Below are positions 33,009 through 44,800 of a DNA stretch of 64,000 nucleotides, in pieces; the stretch's first letter is position 1, and each line of letters begins with the position of its first letter. The stretch is from contig JAPTYO010000010.1 of NCBI GenBank assembly GCA_036873135.1, positions 21,135,772-21,199,771 on the forward strand, read 5' to 3'. A program made the position numbers and the translations under genes. The stretch is from Clarkia xantiana subsp. parviflora (taxonomy: Eukaryota; Streptophyta; Magnoliopsida; Myrtales; Onagraceae). Below the pieces are notes generated by a model. The model made no database searches. It saw only the letters and a program-made list of their open reading frames with translations, and was not told the origin of the DNA.

Positions 33009-36000
33009 CTAAACAATTGCCCAGAACTTTTTTCTACAGATCAAAACAGTTTCCATCTTCTTTTCTTTGTTTTCCAACAGATATGACTCAACTTCCCACA
33101 TAAACTTTGGAGCAACTTCTTGGATTCTCAGTAGAGTCGGTTCCTCGTCTCTGATGATAACAAATCCCTGCATCAAACCACATAAAATTATTTAGCTTTA
33201 TATGATTCCATCCCTTTATGTTTTTTTCGGTGATTTCATTTGTTACCAATTGCAGTAGTTTTCAGTGAAAAAGATTCCGGCAGGAAAAACAATCCCAAGT
33301 TTCCAGGAGACATTGATGTAAAAACCAAACCCATAGTAAACTTGCTCATTAGGATCATCACTATTACTTTTCTGAAAAGGTCAGCACATTTAGTGGATTA
33401 CCTGAGGGCGTAAGATACGGTCCATCTCCAGAATTACATCCTCCAAACTACAACTTTCTTGACGGTTCATGTAATGAGAAAGAACGTTGTTGGCATGCAA
33501 AAGATCGTATGTGCGCGGATATGTCGAGAATGATTCACACCTGACACAGAAATAAAACAGTCCAATTATCTACCCAAATCATTACTACGAAAAAAATTAA
33601 GGCAATTAGTAAACTTTCAAATGCCCACTTACCAATCATGAAAAAGACCAAGAAGACCGCGGTCATAAATAGAAGCCAAGGTGTTATTCATCGTCACAGG
33701 CACAACATTCATTACCCAAACAGGTAGTGCATTCAAGGCCACAGCAAAACCACCATAGCCAGCATTCATGTCCATGACATTTCTTATTGTAGTTCCCTCA
33801 ATATCCATCAGTTCGTAATAACGTCGAACTTGATCTTTCCAAAAGATTGTATCAGCAACAAAATCCTCCTGACTAACACCTATCATACAAAGTACTCAGT
33901 GATGCACTAGGAGAATTACCAGAAGTTTCCAGTTTAGCTTCCCATGATGCATTTGTTTGTTGAATAGTGATTATTAAAAAGAAAACATGAACATACCTAG
34001 CTTCCCAAGACTCTCAGGATATACAGAAAGACGTTCTGGTCGAGGAGGTAACTTTTTAGATTCTTTTCGACTGCTCAGGTCTACACAGTTCCTGAGTGGA
34101 GTATTCCAGGACGGCTTGGATTCATCTATTGGTTCACATACATCCACATGCTTCTGTTCAGCATTTTCAAGAAGACATGCATCATTATCTTGCTTAACCC
34201 AAATTGCAGTTTGTACTTGTCGAGCAATGAGCTTCCAACACATTGCTGTGGTCAAATCCATCAGTTTGGCCCATATCACTGGATATTCTTTATCCTTCCT
34301 GTAAGCCGGTGGAGCTGAATAAACAAAATATCCACCAGGTCGCAGGAGGCGATTCACTTCTTTGAGTAGGATGCCATCTTTGAATTCAAAAAAGAAAAAT
34401 AAGATTAAGAATTAGCAGCAGTAGTACTAGAGTCTTAATCATATGAATATTAACTGATATCACCATAAGACTCTCTTTTCTCTAAGAACGTGGAATTTAG
34501 AAACAAAAGGAAAAAGGGAACTTAGAGAAGCTGTATCATTAGTTCTTTACATTTGTTGGAAGGCTAAGTCTTAGTGTGTGATTCACCTGTTCTTTTAGAG
34601 GATACAATTAAAATGGACTGACCCCCACAGATCCCTTGCCTTTTACATCCTACTTGCGCAGTATCTAGTATTCTAGAGAGTGATTTTTAAGAGAAAAAAT
34701 TACCATTTTCATGCCAATCAACACGGCACCTTGAACAATGGACCATCTCAAAAGAGCTTGAAGGATATGGTAGCTGTTTTGTGGCTATAGCAGCAATCAT
34801 TGCCCCAATTCCACGCTCTAGAGCAAACTGAATCTGATTTTCATGACCATCTTTTGGAGCAAAGGACATGGTTTGTATGTCTAGTGGAAGAAGGTAAGCT
34901 GAGAAGCTGGCAACCCCACATCCCACATCCAGGACTTGAACTACCCCAGCAGAGCGTAGGTCACCTGTTTCATTAGTCGTCATATTCCCCAACCTGCATT
35001 TACATAGCAGAAAAGATATAATAGTTACTATTGTACTTATACCCCCTTGAAGCAGGTTCCTTCACTCAAAGTCAAACTGATATAAAACAGAACGTGATAC
35101 AGCAGATTCTTCTTGCATAGATATAATTCAATGATGACATAATATATAAATAAAGAAACTTCTAAGGCTTACATTAGTGAATCTAAGATCTATCAAATTA
35201 TACTTTGTATGCCACCCAAATTAAGGAACATCATAGTAACCAAACAGTATCCAGTCTCCTTGTGCACCAACTAGCTTTGACATGGCATAGTTCTAACTTG
35301 CAGGAACTATTTCTGATTAAGCCTTCCATCATGCCATTAAGGTGAATTTTACAAAAAAAATTACTGAAGGTACTAACGTCTCATCAAATAGGTAAATTAA
35401 GCTACGAGAAAACCTGCAAATTGCAATAGTGACACTATAAGGCAGTAGCAAACTAAGCCTACAAGCAAGAATTTAGTCTGTACCAAGTAAGGTTGGACCA
35501 TTGGAGAGATATGTTGGGACCAAGAAATTCAAGCATAACTTCAGATGAATACAAGGCAGAACGATGACTTAAAGATCATCAATACACTTCTATTTTTTCT
35601 TAGACTACCAAGACACTAACTGTATTCAATAATTCAGCAAAGTTATAATGATAAGGAAAATAACAATGGTCTTCACTAATCTTACTCTTGTAGGTGATGT
35701 TCCCATAACAAGAGCCAAATGATGAAGCTGTGAATATTTTAAAATGTAGTACAGATAAACCATGCTTACTCTGAATTTATTATTTGATTTCTGGTAGTCT
35801 TACTAATACTGCAGAATAATTCAATTGCAAGAATTTCACCTTTGAATATATTCAGGTGCCCCATGCTTGAAATGAGTACCACCACCTGGAAACCACCACA
35901 GTTGATCATGTTCATGAACCCAATTTTGACCTCCTTTGACTTCAGCCAGATGGGTATGATTCACATTGCTGCGCCAGACATAATCCCTACTAACTGGCCA

Positions 36001-37041
36001 TTTTACTGGTATCTTGTAATCTTTTGGTGGTGGAACCAAGCAAAATAGACGCCTTTCAGGTGGAGGACAGTGTCTTTCTAATTCTTCTCTCCGAGATAAG
36101 TCTAATTTGGGGAGCAATTCCTTTATATAAGAAATGTCATGGCAAGGGATGTATTCATTGAATGTCAGTGGGCACACATTCATCCCACTGTCTGGTATAG
36201 TAGGTCTTTCTCTGTAAGTTAGTTTAACTCTATTTGCAAATGTGGAAACCCCTGCAGACGTGAAAAAAAAATATGTATCAGTTACAATTTTCAAAGATTT
36301 TTATTTGCAAAGGAGCCTTCACAATCTCAGAGAATAGGGTATACAAATTGTCAGTAGTCCCCCTACTTCTGTTGAAATGAGTTACGATAACTGGTGCAAT
36401 CGTGGAAATCATTTGCCTGAATCAAAGGAGGCCAGTAACAAATATGCAGATATGCTGAAACTGAATTGACTAGTGTAATCAATTCCGGATAACATTTACC
36501 AAATCAAGTATTTGATTGTTTAAATCTAGTACAATAAATATCCAAAGCTGATACAGGATCTAACACCTACTATTTCGGCAGCAAATTTACAATAAATAAA
36601 CTTAACAGTTCAAGTTGACAAACATTAGACCTGATCTAGAGGTCGATGGTTTCTGTGTCGACCATGGAAAGATCTTCACATATTATAATACCACAACCAG
36701 AATTGAATGCTTTGCTTCTTGATGAAGCAAAGCACTAGCATTTTTTCATATACTGGAAGCAAAGCTCACAACTTGAATTTACCAATCTAGTGAAGCCAAC
36801 TGAAATTCTGAAAATGCAAAAATTTCTAATTGAGATCCATAACAAGAGTGAAAACAGAGGAGTGAGTACCAGAAGAAGAAGAAGTAGAATTATAGTTGGA
36901 ATCCAGCTGAGGGACGTAAGCAGTGTACTTGTTGCCAAAAAGAGTGCCGATATAGAAGGAGCCCACCATCAGCAGCAGAACCACCATTAACATCTGGCCC
37001 GATTTCAAATCGAACGCCATACTCAACGAATTGCCACCCAT
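33009..37041 (-). CDS. PMT-type (DUF248) putative S-adenosylmethionine methyltransferase
   Basis: A type II Golgi membrane protein of the QUASIMODO2-related family, thought to methylate cell-wall polysaccharides such as pectin. My join is 36870-37041, 35840-36251, 34704-34993, 33997-34377, 33633-33879, 33402-33540, 33009-33167; all seven exons keep frame with GT-AG introns and give 599 aa. One membrane span follows the start (residues about 16-35, [19 protein letters not shown]). DUF248 hallmarks: '[13 protein letters not shown]', '[18 protein letters not shown]', '[10 protein letters not shown]', a SAM-binding motif [15 protein letters not shown] (exon 3), '[10 protein letters not shown]'-like [11 protein letters not shown], and the second-half motif [16 protein letters not shown]. 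The length and wording are nearest to the PMT6/PMT7 subgroup as I recall it, which is tentative. No break is seen. Confidence 0.92.
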
Positions 37042-37472
37042 TTTCTGCTGAATCGGAGCTTCAACGAAAGGAAGAGCAGCAGATCAGGAGACCCGAGCTA
37101 TCATCATCTATGACCCCAACGCAGATCGCGGTCGCTTTGAATGGCGTAGCGTAATGAATGAGCACACGAGTAAGCGAGTGCGCCAGTGAGAGCATAGGAT
37201 TTGGATGTACCGTACCGACTAAGTGAGCTAAGCTAAGCTGAGCTGACGAGTCGCGACACATTATATTTAATATTACTTTGCCCCTTAATGTTTGGCCGTT
37301 TTGTTAAAATCCCCTTGATGTTTTTTTTTTCAATTTTTCCCGTTTTGCATTTATTTCGATGATTTTGCACAACATTTTTAAAATGTTAACGATTACACCT
37401 AACCTAAGAGCTTCACCGATATTACTAACAAATTCAACCTCTTTTAATTTGGCACCAAACATCCGACCATAA
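37042..37472 (-). promoter_or_regulatory. 5' UTR and promoter region of the methyltransferase
   Basis: Purine/pyrimidine-rich leader sequence precedes the ATG at 37041. A TATATT-like site lies near 37262-37270 on the minus strand. Beyond it the sequence turns AT-rich up to the MITE at 37473. Confidence 0.4.
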
Positions 37473-37600
37473 GAGCATCCACAATATTTTACCTAATTAC
37501 ATTTTTTAAATATGTCATATAGAAAAGAATAGTTATGTACACTTCAAGTAATACAACAAATTAATGCTCATGTAAATTATTTTTGCTCTCTAATTATTTT

Positions 37601-37844
37601 GGATCTTTCTATCATGCTCTAAGAGCAACATGCTTTTGGTTCTCCTTTTGTATTTTTCTATTGCCCTAAAGGTGAACCCTAGAGTGAAATTGATATTATT
37701 AATAGTATGATGCAAATATTAGGTGTGGTTAAAAAATTTCATATTTTTTCATACTTTTAAAGTTTTACATATGTCACAATTAAGTCCACCCTAGTAATAA
37801 AAAAACCAAAAGCATGGTGCTCTTGGAGCATGGTAGAAAAATCC
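37601..37844. mobile_element. Mutator-type MITE, copy 1 (244 bp)
   Basis: Arms GGATCTTTCTATCATGCTCT and the inverse ...GAGCATGGTAGAAAAATCC, extending about 45 bp. The 9-bp flanks AATTATTTT are exact (37592-37600 and 37845-37853). Copy 2 is the same length and orientation. Confidence 0.85.
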
Positions 37845-38126
37845 AATTATTTTACTTAAAACTATTCCTTAAACATGTTTTATTATTAAAAATCCATCAA
37901 TCACTAATAAAATATTAGCATTAATTATAGAATTGATTAATTTTGATTTAAAAATATAGAATATGTGATGATGCGCCTACATAGTGTATTTTTTAAATTT
38001 AAGGTTTGCACTACTATGTAAAAATAAGTAGGTCTCACTTTTAAATAATGTTATGCAAAACCATTATAGTAAATTTTTCTATACTTTAAATAAAAATAAT
38101 ACATTTAAGTAATGCTAAGGAAAACT

Positions 38127-38370
38127 GGACCTTTCTACAATGCTCTTGGAGCACCATGCTTTGCCACTAATTTTTTTATTTTTCTATTGCCCTAAAGGTA
38201 AACCCCATAGGAAAATTGATATTATTAATAGTATGATACACATCTTAGGTGTAGTTAAAAAAATTCATACTTTTTCATGCTTTTAAAGTTTTACTTATGT
38301 TACAATTAAGTCCACCATAGTATTAAAAAAACCAAAAGCATGGTGCTCCCAAAGCATAGTAGAAAAATCC
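38127..38370. mobile_element. Mutator-type MITE, copy 2 (244 bp)
   Basis: Arms GGACCTTTCTACAATGCTCT and the inverse ...AGCATAGTAGAAAAATCC. The flanks AGGAAAACT/AGGAAAACC match at 8 of 9 (38118-38126 and 38371-38379). The interior matches copy 1 closely. Confidence 0.85.
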
Positions 38371-38395
38371 AGGAAAACCACTGTGGATGCTCTAA

Positions 38396-38681
38396 GGTAG
38401 TAAAGTGACACCTCCTCTTTAAGTTAAATATGATGAATACTATCATACTAATTGAATAGTAGCAAGAATTGGATGTTAATTTGCGGTACTTTGCTAGCTT
38501 TGTCAAAAAAATTAGTTACTAGTTTTTATTGTTAAGTAATATTCAGAATTTTGTATTCCTTACACGATATATTGTATATTGCATTACAAACTGACTAGCT
38601 ACTTTCGTATCCATGACTTTCTACTCTTAATGTGGTATCATCGGTGATGTTAATAGTTGATGTGAGCAATATGTATGTGAG
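38396..38681. other. AT-rich spacer, no gene seen
   Basis: AT-rich spacer between the Harbinger MITE and the Copia LTR, with no supported frame or repeat. Confidence 0.5.
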
Positions 38682-39029
38682 TGTAAAATAACAAAGTGCC
38701 GATTGCACTTGCCCAAGACCGTATGTAGACAACAAGAGAAGAACTCAAATGTATGAAGAGAAACACTCTAAATATATTGAGGAACTTACTTGTATTACTT
38801 GACTCACTTACTTGGTGGATGATTACAACAATGGTGTGAGCCCCTATTTATAGGGAGCTATGGAAGTCTCTAACTAGCCTTAGGACACATCTAGACAAAG
38901 AAATCTCTAGAGACTCTCTAGAACCCACTAAGTACCTAGAACCATCTTAATCTAGAGACATCTTTACTTAGGCCTAATAAATTTGACTAAGCCTAAATTA
39001 CATGACCCAAAAATTACTTTAACTCAACA
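38682..39029 (-). repeat. 3' LTR of the Copia element
   Basis: 348 bp with TG...CA ends. A TATTTATAGGG TATA-like element (minus strand) lies near 38850. It is preceded, in element orientation, by the purine tract at 39030-39043. Confidence 0.9.
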
Positions 39030-42000
39030 CTCCCCCTTCTTAAAGTAATTTTTACTAACTAGTCCTAACTTCGACCATATGAATTCAAACTGACCCTTCG
39101 AGAGTGTCTTCGTGAAGATATCTGCAACATTCTCATTGCTCCGAACTTCTACTGCATTGATCGTTCCATCTAGCACCTTCTCCCGAATGAAATGATGCTT
39201 AAGCTCAATGTGCTTTGTCCTTGCGTGAAACACTGGATTATTTGTAAGCTCGATGGCACTTTGATTATCTCCATGAAGTGTAACTGGTTCATTGATAGGC
39301 ACATACAAATCCTCAAATAGCCTTCGAAGTCAAACACATTCTTGTGCTGCAAGAGCAGATGCTTTGTACTCTGCTTCGGTGGTTGATAAAGAAACTACGT
39401 CTTGCTTCTTGCTACACCATGAGATACTCGTGTCTCCAGATAAGAAAACATACCCAGATGTCGATCTTCTATCGTCTGGATCTCCCCCAAAGTCAGCATC
39501 CGTAAATCCGATGATAAAAAAATCAGCTCCAGCCTTGAATAGTAGCCCCATATCCAATGTGGAGTAAACATACTTCATAATATTCTTTACTGCTTCTAGA
39601 TGGGGCTTCCTTGGAGTTTGCATGAACCGGCTAACAAGTCCGACCGAGAAAGATATATCTGGTCTTGTAATAGTTAAGTATAGAAGACTCCCGACAAGGG
39701 CGCGATAAGGTCGAGGATCGGGTAAAAGAGACCCCTAATCACGTTTAAGATTCACGTGAATATCAAGTGGAGTGGAACGTACCTTTCCGTGCTTGACTCC
39801 AAATTTCTCAACCATCCTCCTCGCATAGCTTTCTTGAGATAGAAAGATTTCTTCACGCGAATTCTTAACCTCCAGGCCTAAAAAGTTGCTCAACTCTCCA
39901 AGCTTCTTCATGTCAAACCGTATCGAGAGTTCTTCTTGAAGTCGGACGATTCCGCATTATTGTTGCCAGTGATTATCATATCATCCACTTATAAGAGAAC
40001 AATCACGTGCACTCCTTCACCTTTCTTGATGAAAAATCCAGGATCTGAGTCTGAAGCCGCATATCCGCAAAACTACAAGTATTGAGCAATCTTCCCTACC
40101 AAGCTCTAGGGGCTTGCTTCAACCCGTATAACGCCTTCTTGAGCTTACAAACATAGTCTGGATGCTCTCGAGAAACAAATCCGGGTGGTTGCTCCATGTA
40201 TATATTCTTATCCAACTCTCCATACAAGAACGCATTCTTGACGTCGAGCTGCCAAAGCTTACAACCAAAACGAGCTGCCAGGGCCAAAAGAGCACGTACC
40301 GTAGTCATTTTCGCCACCGGGCTGAATGTCTCTTCATAGTCTTCGCCGTACTTCTAGGAGAACCCTCGATCTACCAACCGAGCTTTGAATCTGTCGATAC
40401 TCCCATTCGCTTTCTGTTTAATTCGGTAGACCCATTTGCACGTGACTGGTTTAACACTATCTGGTTTCGGCACTAAATCCCAAGTCTCGTTCTTCATGAG
40501 GGCACCCATCTCTTCATCCATAGCAGTCTCCCACTAGTTTATACCCTTAGCCTCGTCATTGATAATGGTTCTTCTTCATCTACTGGCCCTGCAAAGAAGC
40601 ACGAATATGTAGTGAAAAAAATTTCATCCCGATACCGAGCCGGCTTAGTGATTGATCTCCTCGGTCGTTGGTTTGTCACTGGTTCATCATCTGCTTCTCC
40701 ATGGACATCTTTTTGAGGACTTGGGCTCCCCCTTTCTTCATGCTCCTCTCTTGAAGCGGTTTCCTCTCTTGATGATGATGGAAGACACATCGACTCCTCG
40801 TAAGAAGAATTATCACTTCCATGCTCGACTCCTCTGCTTTCCCCGTAGTATGACGATACTTCATCGAATACGATGTCTCGTGACACGACATATTTGTGCG
40901 TCTAGGGATCCATGCACCTCCATCCCTTCCTCCGCTCATCGTATCGCAGGAAAATGCACTTTTTCACCTTCTGATCCAGCTTACTCCTTTGGGACTCCGG
41001 GACATGAACATAGCACACTGACCCGAAGATTCTAAAATGTTTGACGATGGGCTTTTCTCCATGAAGAAGCTCGTACGGAGATTTCATATTGTTCGGGCTA
41101 AGCGGCATCCGATTTATCACGTAAGCTGCACACTTCATACCTTCCGCCCATAGTGCCCTAGGTAAACTTTTGTCGTGCAGCCAACTCTTACAAGTCTCCG
41201 AAAGATGCAGAATCTTCCGATCCGCAATGCCATTCTGCTGAGGTGTCTCCGGACATGAAAACTCTCTCTTAATGCCATGTTGTCGACAGAAAGAGAAACT
41301 CATTCGACATGAATTCGCCTCCATTATCCGTCCGTAAAATTCTAATCTTTGCACCAAGTTCGCCCTCCACGGTCACTTTGAACTCCAAAAACTTGGAGAA
41401 TGCTTCTGACTTGTGTTTGATGAAATAAACCCAAGTATACCGTGAGAAATCATCAATGAAGAGCAGCATATAATGAGATCCTGAATAAGATGGAGTTCGT
41501 GTTGGACCCATCACATCACTGTGGATCCGTTCCAGGGGAGCCTTGCACCGGGATGTAGATAAGTCAAATGGGAGCCTATGAGACTTCACATATTGACAGC
41601 CTTCACAAACCCTTCCATCGTTAATAGTCAACCTTGGAAGTCCTTTAACCAGCTCCTTCTGCACCATCACTTCTAGCTTAGTCATATTTACATGACCAAG
41701 TCTCCCGTGCCAAAGATATGCACTGTCGTTGCTGCTCATCTTCTCCACATAAGATCTTGAAGCTGATAGAACGTACACGTCATTTACTCGTGCGCTCGTG
41801 TGAACGACGTCCGCCTCTAACGTTTTAATATTCCGGAGAAACTTCACATCTTTTGGGCCAAATAAAACATAATTACCTGAGTCGACTACATTCGCCACGG
41901 ATAAGAGATTTTTCTTGACAGCGGGAACATGATACACATTCTTTAGCTTGATTGGTCCACCATTGCTACTATCGATAACAACGGTGCCTTCCTTCTCGAC

Positions 42001-42279
42001 GTGGTGAACCATATTATCTGCAGTGATGAAAGCCTCCTTTCCTTCGTGACGTCGGAGATCCGAAAATTGTTTTTCATCCCCTGTGAGATGATGACAGCAG
42101 CCAGAATCAACGATCCACTCTGTTTCAAGACTCCTAGCTGCAAGCGCGGTTGTGGAGGTGGCTTCTGCGACAAAGCATTTTGCCCATTCTTCGTCTTCGG
42201 TTGAGACCTTGGACTCTACGGCGTTTCCCTCCTTCAATTTTACTTTGCAGTTCCTTTTTAGATGCCCAGGTTTTCCACA
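39030..42279 (-). pseudogene. pol: Copia Pol, interrupted
   Basis: Minus-strand domains: zinc-knuckle tail and linker; protease EWIVDSGCCHHLTG; GAG-pre-integrase ('LWHGRLGHVNMTKLE'); integrase ('HSDVMGPTRTPS', 'RTDNGGEF', then 'SCPETPQQNGIADRK' after a frame change near 41270-41350); a linker with 'RSITKPARYRDE' (about 40600); RT ('[20 protein letters not shown]' about 40300, then '[15 protein letters not shown]'); and RNase H ('FTDADFGGDPDDRRSTSGYV', 'SLSTTEAEYKA', 'LHGDNQSAIELTNNP'). Stops and frameshifts occur near 40880, 40540, 40085, 39740 and 39330. It is recent but inactive as read. Confidence 0.9.
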
Positions 42280-43020
42280 TTAATAACAGTTGAAGTTTCT
42301 CTTGTTCGACTCCACCATTCCTTCATCTCTCTTTTTAGCATCCTTCTCCTTGGCATGTCTCTTAAAGTTCAGACGACTTTGAGCTACAAACGCGCTTTGA
42401 TCATCCTCTAGCTTGATCCCAGCCATCTGTTTAGCCAATAACTCCTGCGATGCTAGAAGATTCTCGAGCTCCTCCAAGGATGGTTGTTGAACCCACCCTT
42501 GAATTGATGTGATAAACGGTATATATTCTGGGCGCAGTCCTCGAATAATACATCGTTTTATTCGTGCCTCCGAAATTTGCTCATCCGGGTTGAGAATATT
42601 GATTTCCGAACACAAGTTCTTAACCTTCAGAAAGAACTGTGCAATCGAGGACTCACCTAGTTTTGCATTTGCCAAATCGGTCTCCAACATTTTTAGCCAA
42701 GCTTCATTTTTCTTGTTGTACAGCTGGTCTAGCGTCTTCCAGATCGAACTCGCAGAGGTGCAGCGTGATATATTTTCAAACACCGCTGACGATATCGACC
42801 TCTTCAAGGCAAACTCCGACTTGGCATTCCTCCGCTTCCAGCTCTTGATTGCTTCACCGTTTTCAGCGGTCTCCTCCGGGGCGATGGTTTTGCTCCCTCC
42901 AACGACGTCCCACAAGTCTTCGCTCACAATATACGACTCCATGCAGGACTTCCAAATCCGGTAATTGGAAGAGTTCAGCAGCTTCATTCCTTGTCCAATC
43001 ACGCGACCGACAACATCCAT
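42280..43020 (-). CDS. gag: Copia Gag (ends at a stop inside the zinc knuckle)
   Basis: The start MDVVGRVIGQGMKLLNSSNY at 43020 is preferred over a longer frame from 43128 that runs into the primer site. Gag motifs: 'WKSCMESYIVSEDLWDVVGG', 'IWKTLDQLYNKKNEAWLKML', 'LEELENLLASQELL'. The frame ends NFNCY-stop; the next codons continue CGKPGH, so a TAA (42280-42282) falls inside the CCHC knuckle that would bind RNA. Confidence 0.85.
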   Translation of the reverse strand: MDVVGRVIGQGMKLLNSSNYRIWKSCMESYIVSEDLWDVVGGSKTIAPEETAENGEAIKSWKRRNAKSEFALKRSISSAVFENISRCTSASSIWKTLDQLYNKKNEAWLKMLETDLANAKLGESSIAQFFLKVKNLCSEINILNPDEQISEARIKRCIIRGLRPEYIPFITSIQGWVQQPSLEELENLLASQELLAKQMAGIKLEDDQSAFVAQSRLNFKRHAKEKDAKKRDEGMVESNKRNFNCY

Positions 43021-43093
43021 ATTTAGAGTATCCAAGTTCTTCAATCCCGATCTTGACTCGTACTGCGCTATTACGAGAGTGGCTCTGATATCA

Positions 43094-43445
43094 TGTAAAA
43101 TAACAAAGTGCCGATTGCACTTGCCCAAGACCGTATGTAGACAACAAGAGAAGAACTCAAATGTATGAAGAGAAACACTCTAAATATACTAAGGAACTTA
43201 CTTGTATTACTTGACTCACTTACTTACCTGGTGGATGATTACAACAATGGTGTAAGACCCTATTTATAGGGAGTTATGGAAGTCTCTAGCTAACCTTAGG
43301 ACACATCTAGACAAAAAAATCTCTAGAGACTCTCTAGAACCCACTAAGTACCTAGAACCATCTTAATTTAGAGACATCTTTACTTAGGCCTAATAATTTT
43401 GACTAAGCCTAAATTACATGACCCAAAAATTACTTTAACTCAACA
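43094..43445 (-). repeat. 5' LTR of the Copia element
   Basis: 352 bp, paired with 38682-39029; it has an extra 4 bases in the 'cttacttacctggtgg' region. The minus-strand primer site at 43081-43093 follows it. Confidence 0.9.
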
Positions 43446-43695
43446 ATGAGCACTCATTTTGTAAACTTAATTTGCCTAATGGCAGTGAAGAACCAATGAT
43501 TTTGGCTGCAGTAATAGATCTTATACTATTCTACACCAGTGCATTTGTTTGTAGTACTGAATAAGCTCGGTGATTTCATTTTATTTCTTAATGACTAATG
43601 ATCAAGAGAGAGGCCTCTCATACTCTTAGGTGTAATAGAAATATAATTTCAATATTCTACATATACATGTAAATATGTACTAGTTATTTATATTT

Positions 43696-44441
43696 GAGTT
43701 AAGAACACAATAGGGGCCTGAATGTTTGCCCATGTTGCCAAAAGGGGTCTGAATTGAAAAAACGTATTATTAAGGGCCTGAATTTTGAGTTTTGTTGATA
43801 ATCGAGTTTCCGTCCAAATTTGCTGTTAAATGTAACGGAAATACGTGAAATAACAAAATTACCCTTTTGCAATTATTATACAATTTATCAGTTTAATTAA
43901 TGAAATGTAAAATGTCTAAAATACCCCTACACACTAATTATGCCCTAAGACCACCACGGCAACCGCCACCGACCACCACCCAGCTCCGGCGACCACCACT
44001 CCAGCTCCGGCGACTACCACCCCAGCTCCGGCGACCCAAAAAGCTCCGATTGGAGCCAAAAAGCTCCGATCGGAGCTTTTGTGGGTCGCCGGAGGGGTGG
44101 TGATCGTCGGAGCTGGGGTGGTGGTCACCGGAGATGGGTGGTGGTCGCCGGAGCCGGGTGGTGGTGGTCGCCGGAGCTGTGGTGGCTTAAAGGGTATTTT
44201 CGTCTTTTTATGTCAAACATGTGAGGGACACAGTTTGGGCAAAGGGCATTTTCGGGTTTTCAAATTATTTTCGGTCACATGCCAAGCATGTGACCACTTT
44301 CCGTCACTTTTAACAGAAAAAATAGACGGAGACCTCACTTATACACAAAACTCAAAATTCAGGCCCTTAATAATACGTTTTTTCAATTCAGACCCATTTT
44401 GGTAACATGGGCAAACATTCAGGCCCCTATTGTGTTAACCC
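43696..44441. mobile_element. Fold-back element F (GGGTTAA family) with GC-rich loop
   Basis: 746 bp; left tip GAGTTAAGAACACAATAGGG, right tip inverse CCCCTATTGTGTTAACCC, with arms including 'gcctgaatgtttgcccatgtt'. The flanks TTTATATTT/TTTATATTA match at 8 of 9 (43687-43695 and 44442-44450). The centre (about 43945-44180) is a GC-rich, partly palindromic block of CCACCACC/GCTCCGGCGACC repeats. A GGTCACATG...CATGTGACC pair is at 44272-44295. Confidence 0.82.
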
Positions 44442-44800
44442 TTTATATTACAATGCAGTATGGACTGAAAAGTGACTGGAATAGGAATATGGGCTTTTGG
44501 CGCGCACTGTTTTCCAGATTTGTTTCTTGCATACTACGCAATTGATAGTTTCATAAAACTATGCTTTCGCAGTTTCGTAATTATTTTCTTTGGTAGTCTT
44601 ACTTACAAATTTGATGAGATGAGACAAAAGACCCAAGGCATGAACAATTGTGTGTTTGAGCAAGTAAGGATACATTTGGTTGTATACATCTAATCTTCTC
44701 CTCCTATATGATGTGCCCTACTCTAATCCAATCCAGTCCAATGGTGTGTGTCATTGGTTGCTTGAGATCTTCTTCTAAGTCACCGTTGTTCATCTACTAG

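Larger units (their letters stand above)
37473..38392. mobile_element. PIF/Harbinger MITE carrying two nested Mutator-type MITEs
   Basis: Ends GAGCATCCACAATATT and CACTGTGGATGCTC, flanked by direct TAA (37470-37472 and 38393-38395). Length 920 bp; without the two 244-bp insertions and their 9-bp duplications it is about 414 bp. It shares tips and internal 'ttacttaaaactattcc' type sequence with 545-2054. It lies upstream of the methyltransferase promoter. Confidence 0.82.
38682..43445 (-). mobile_element. Nearly complete Copia retrotransposon, 4,764 bp
   Basis: LTRs at 38682-39029 (348 bp) and 43094-43445 (352 bp) start TGTAAAATAACAAAG and end AACTCAACA; they differ by one 4-bp indel and roughly ten substitutions by eye. 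Flanks are GTGAG and ATGAG (4 of 5). The purine tract (plus CTCCCCCTTCTT) abuts the left LTR and a primer site (minus TGATATCAGAGCC, one base from the usual) abuts the right LTR, so it reads leftward. Gag and pol domains are all present but interrupted. Confidence 0.92.

Noticed and set aside
40652..43168. Plus-strand frames opposite the Copia Gag and Pol
   Set aside because: They are antisense shadows of clearly recognisable minus-strand Gag and integrase.
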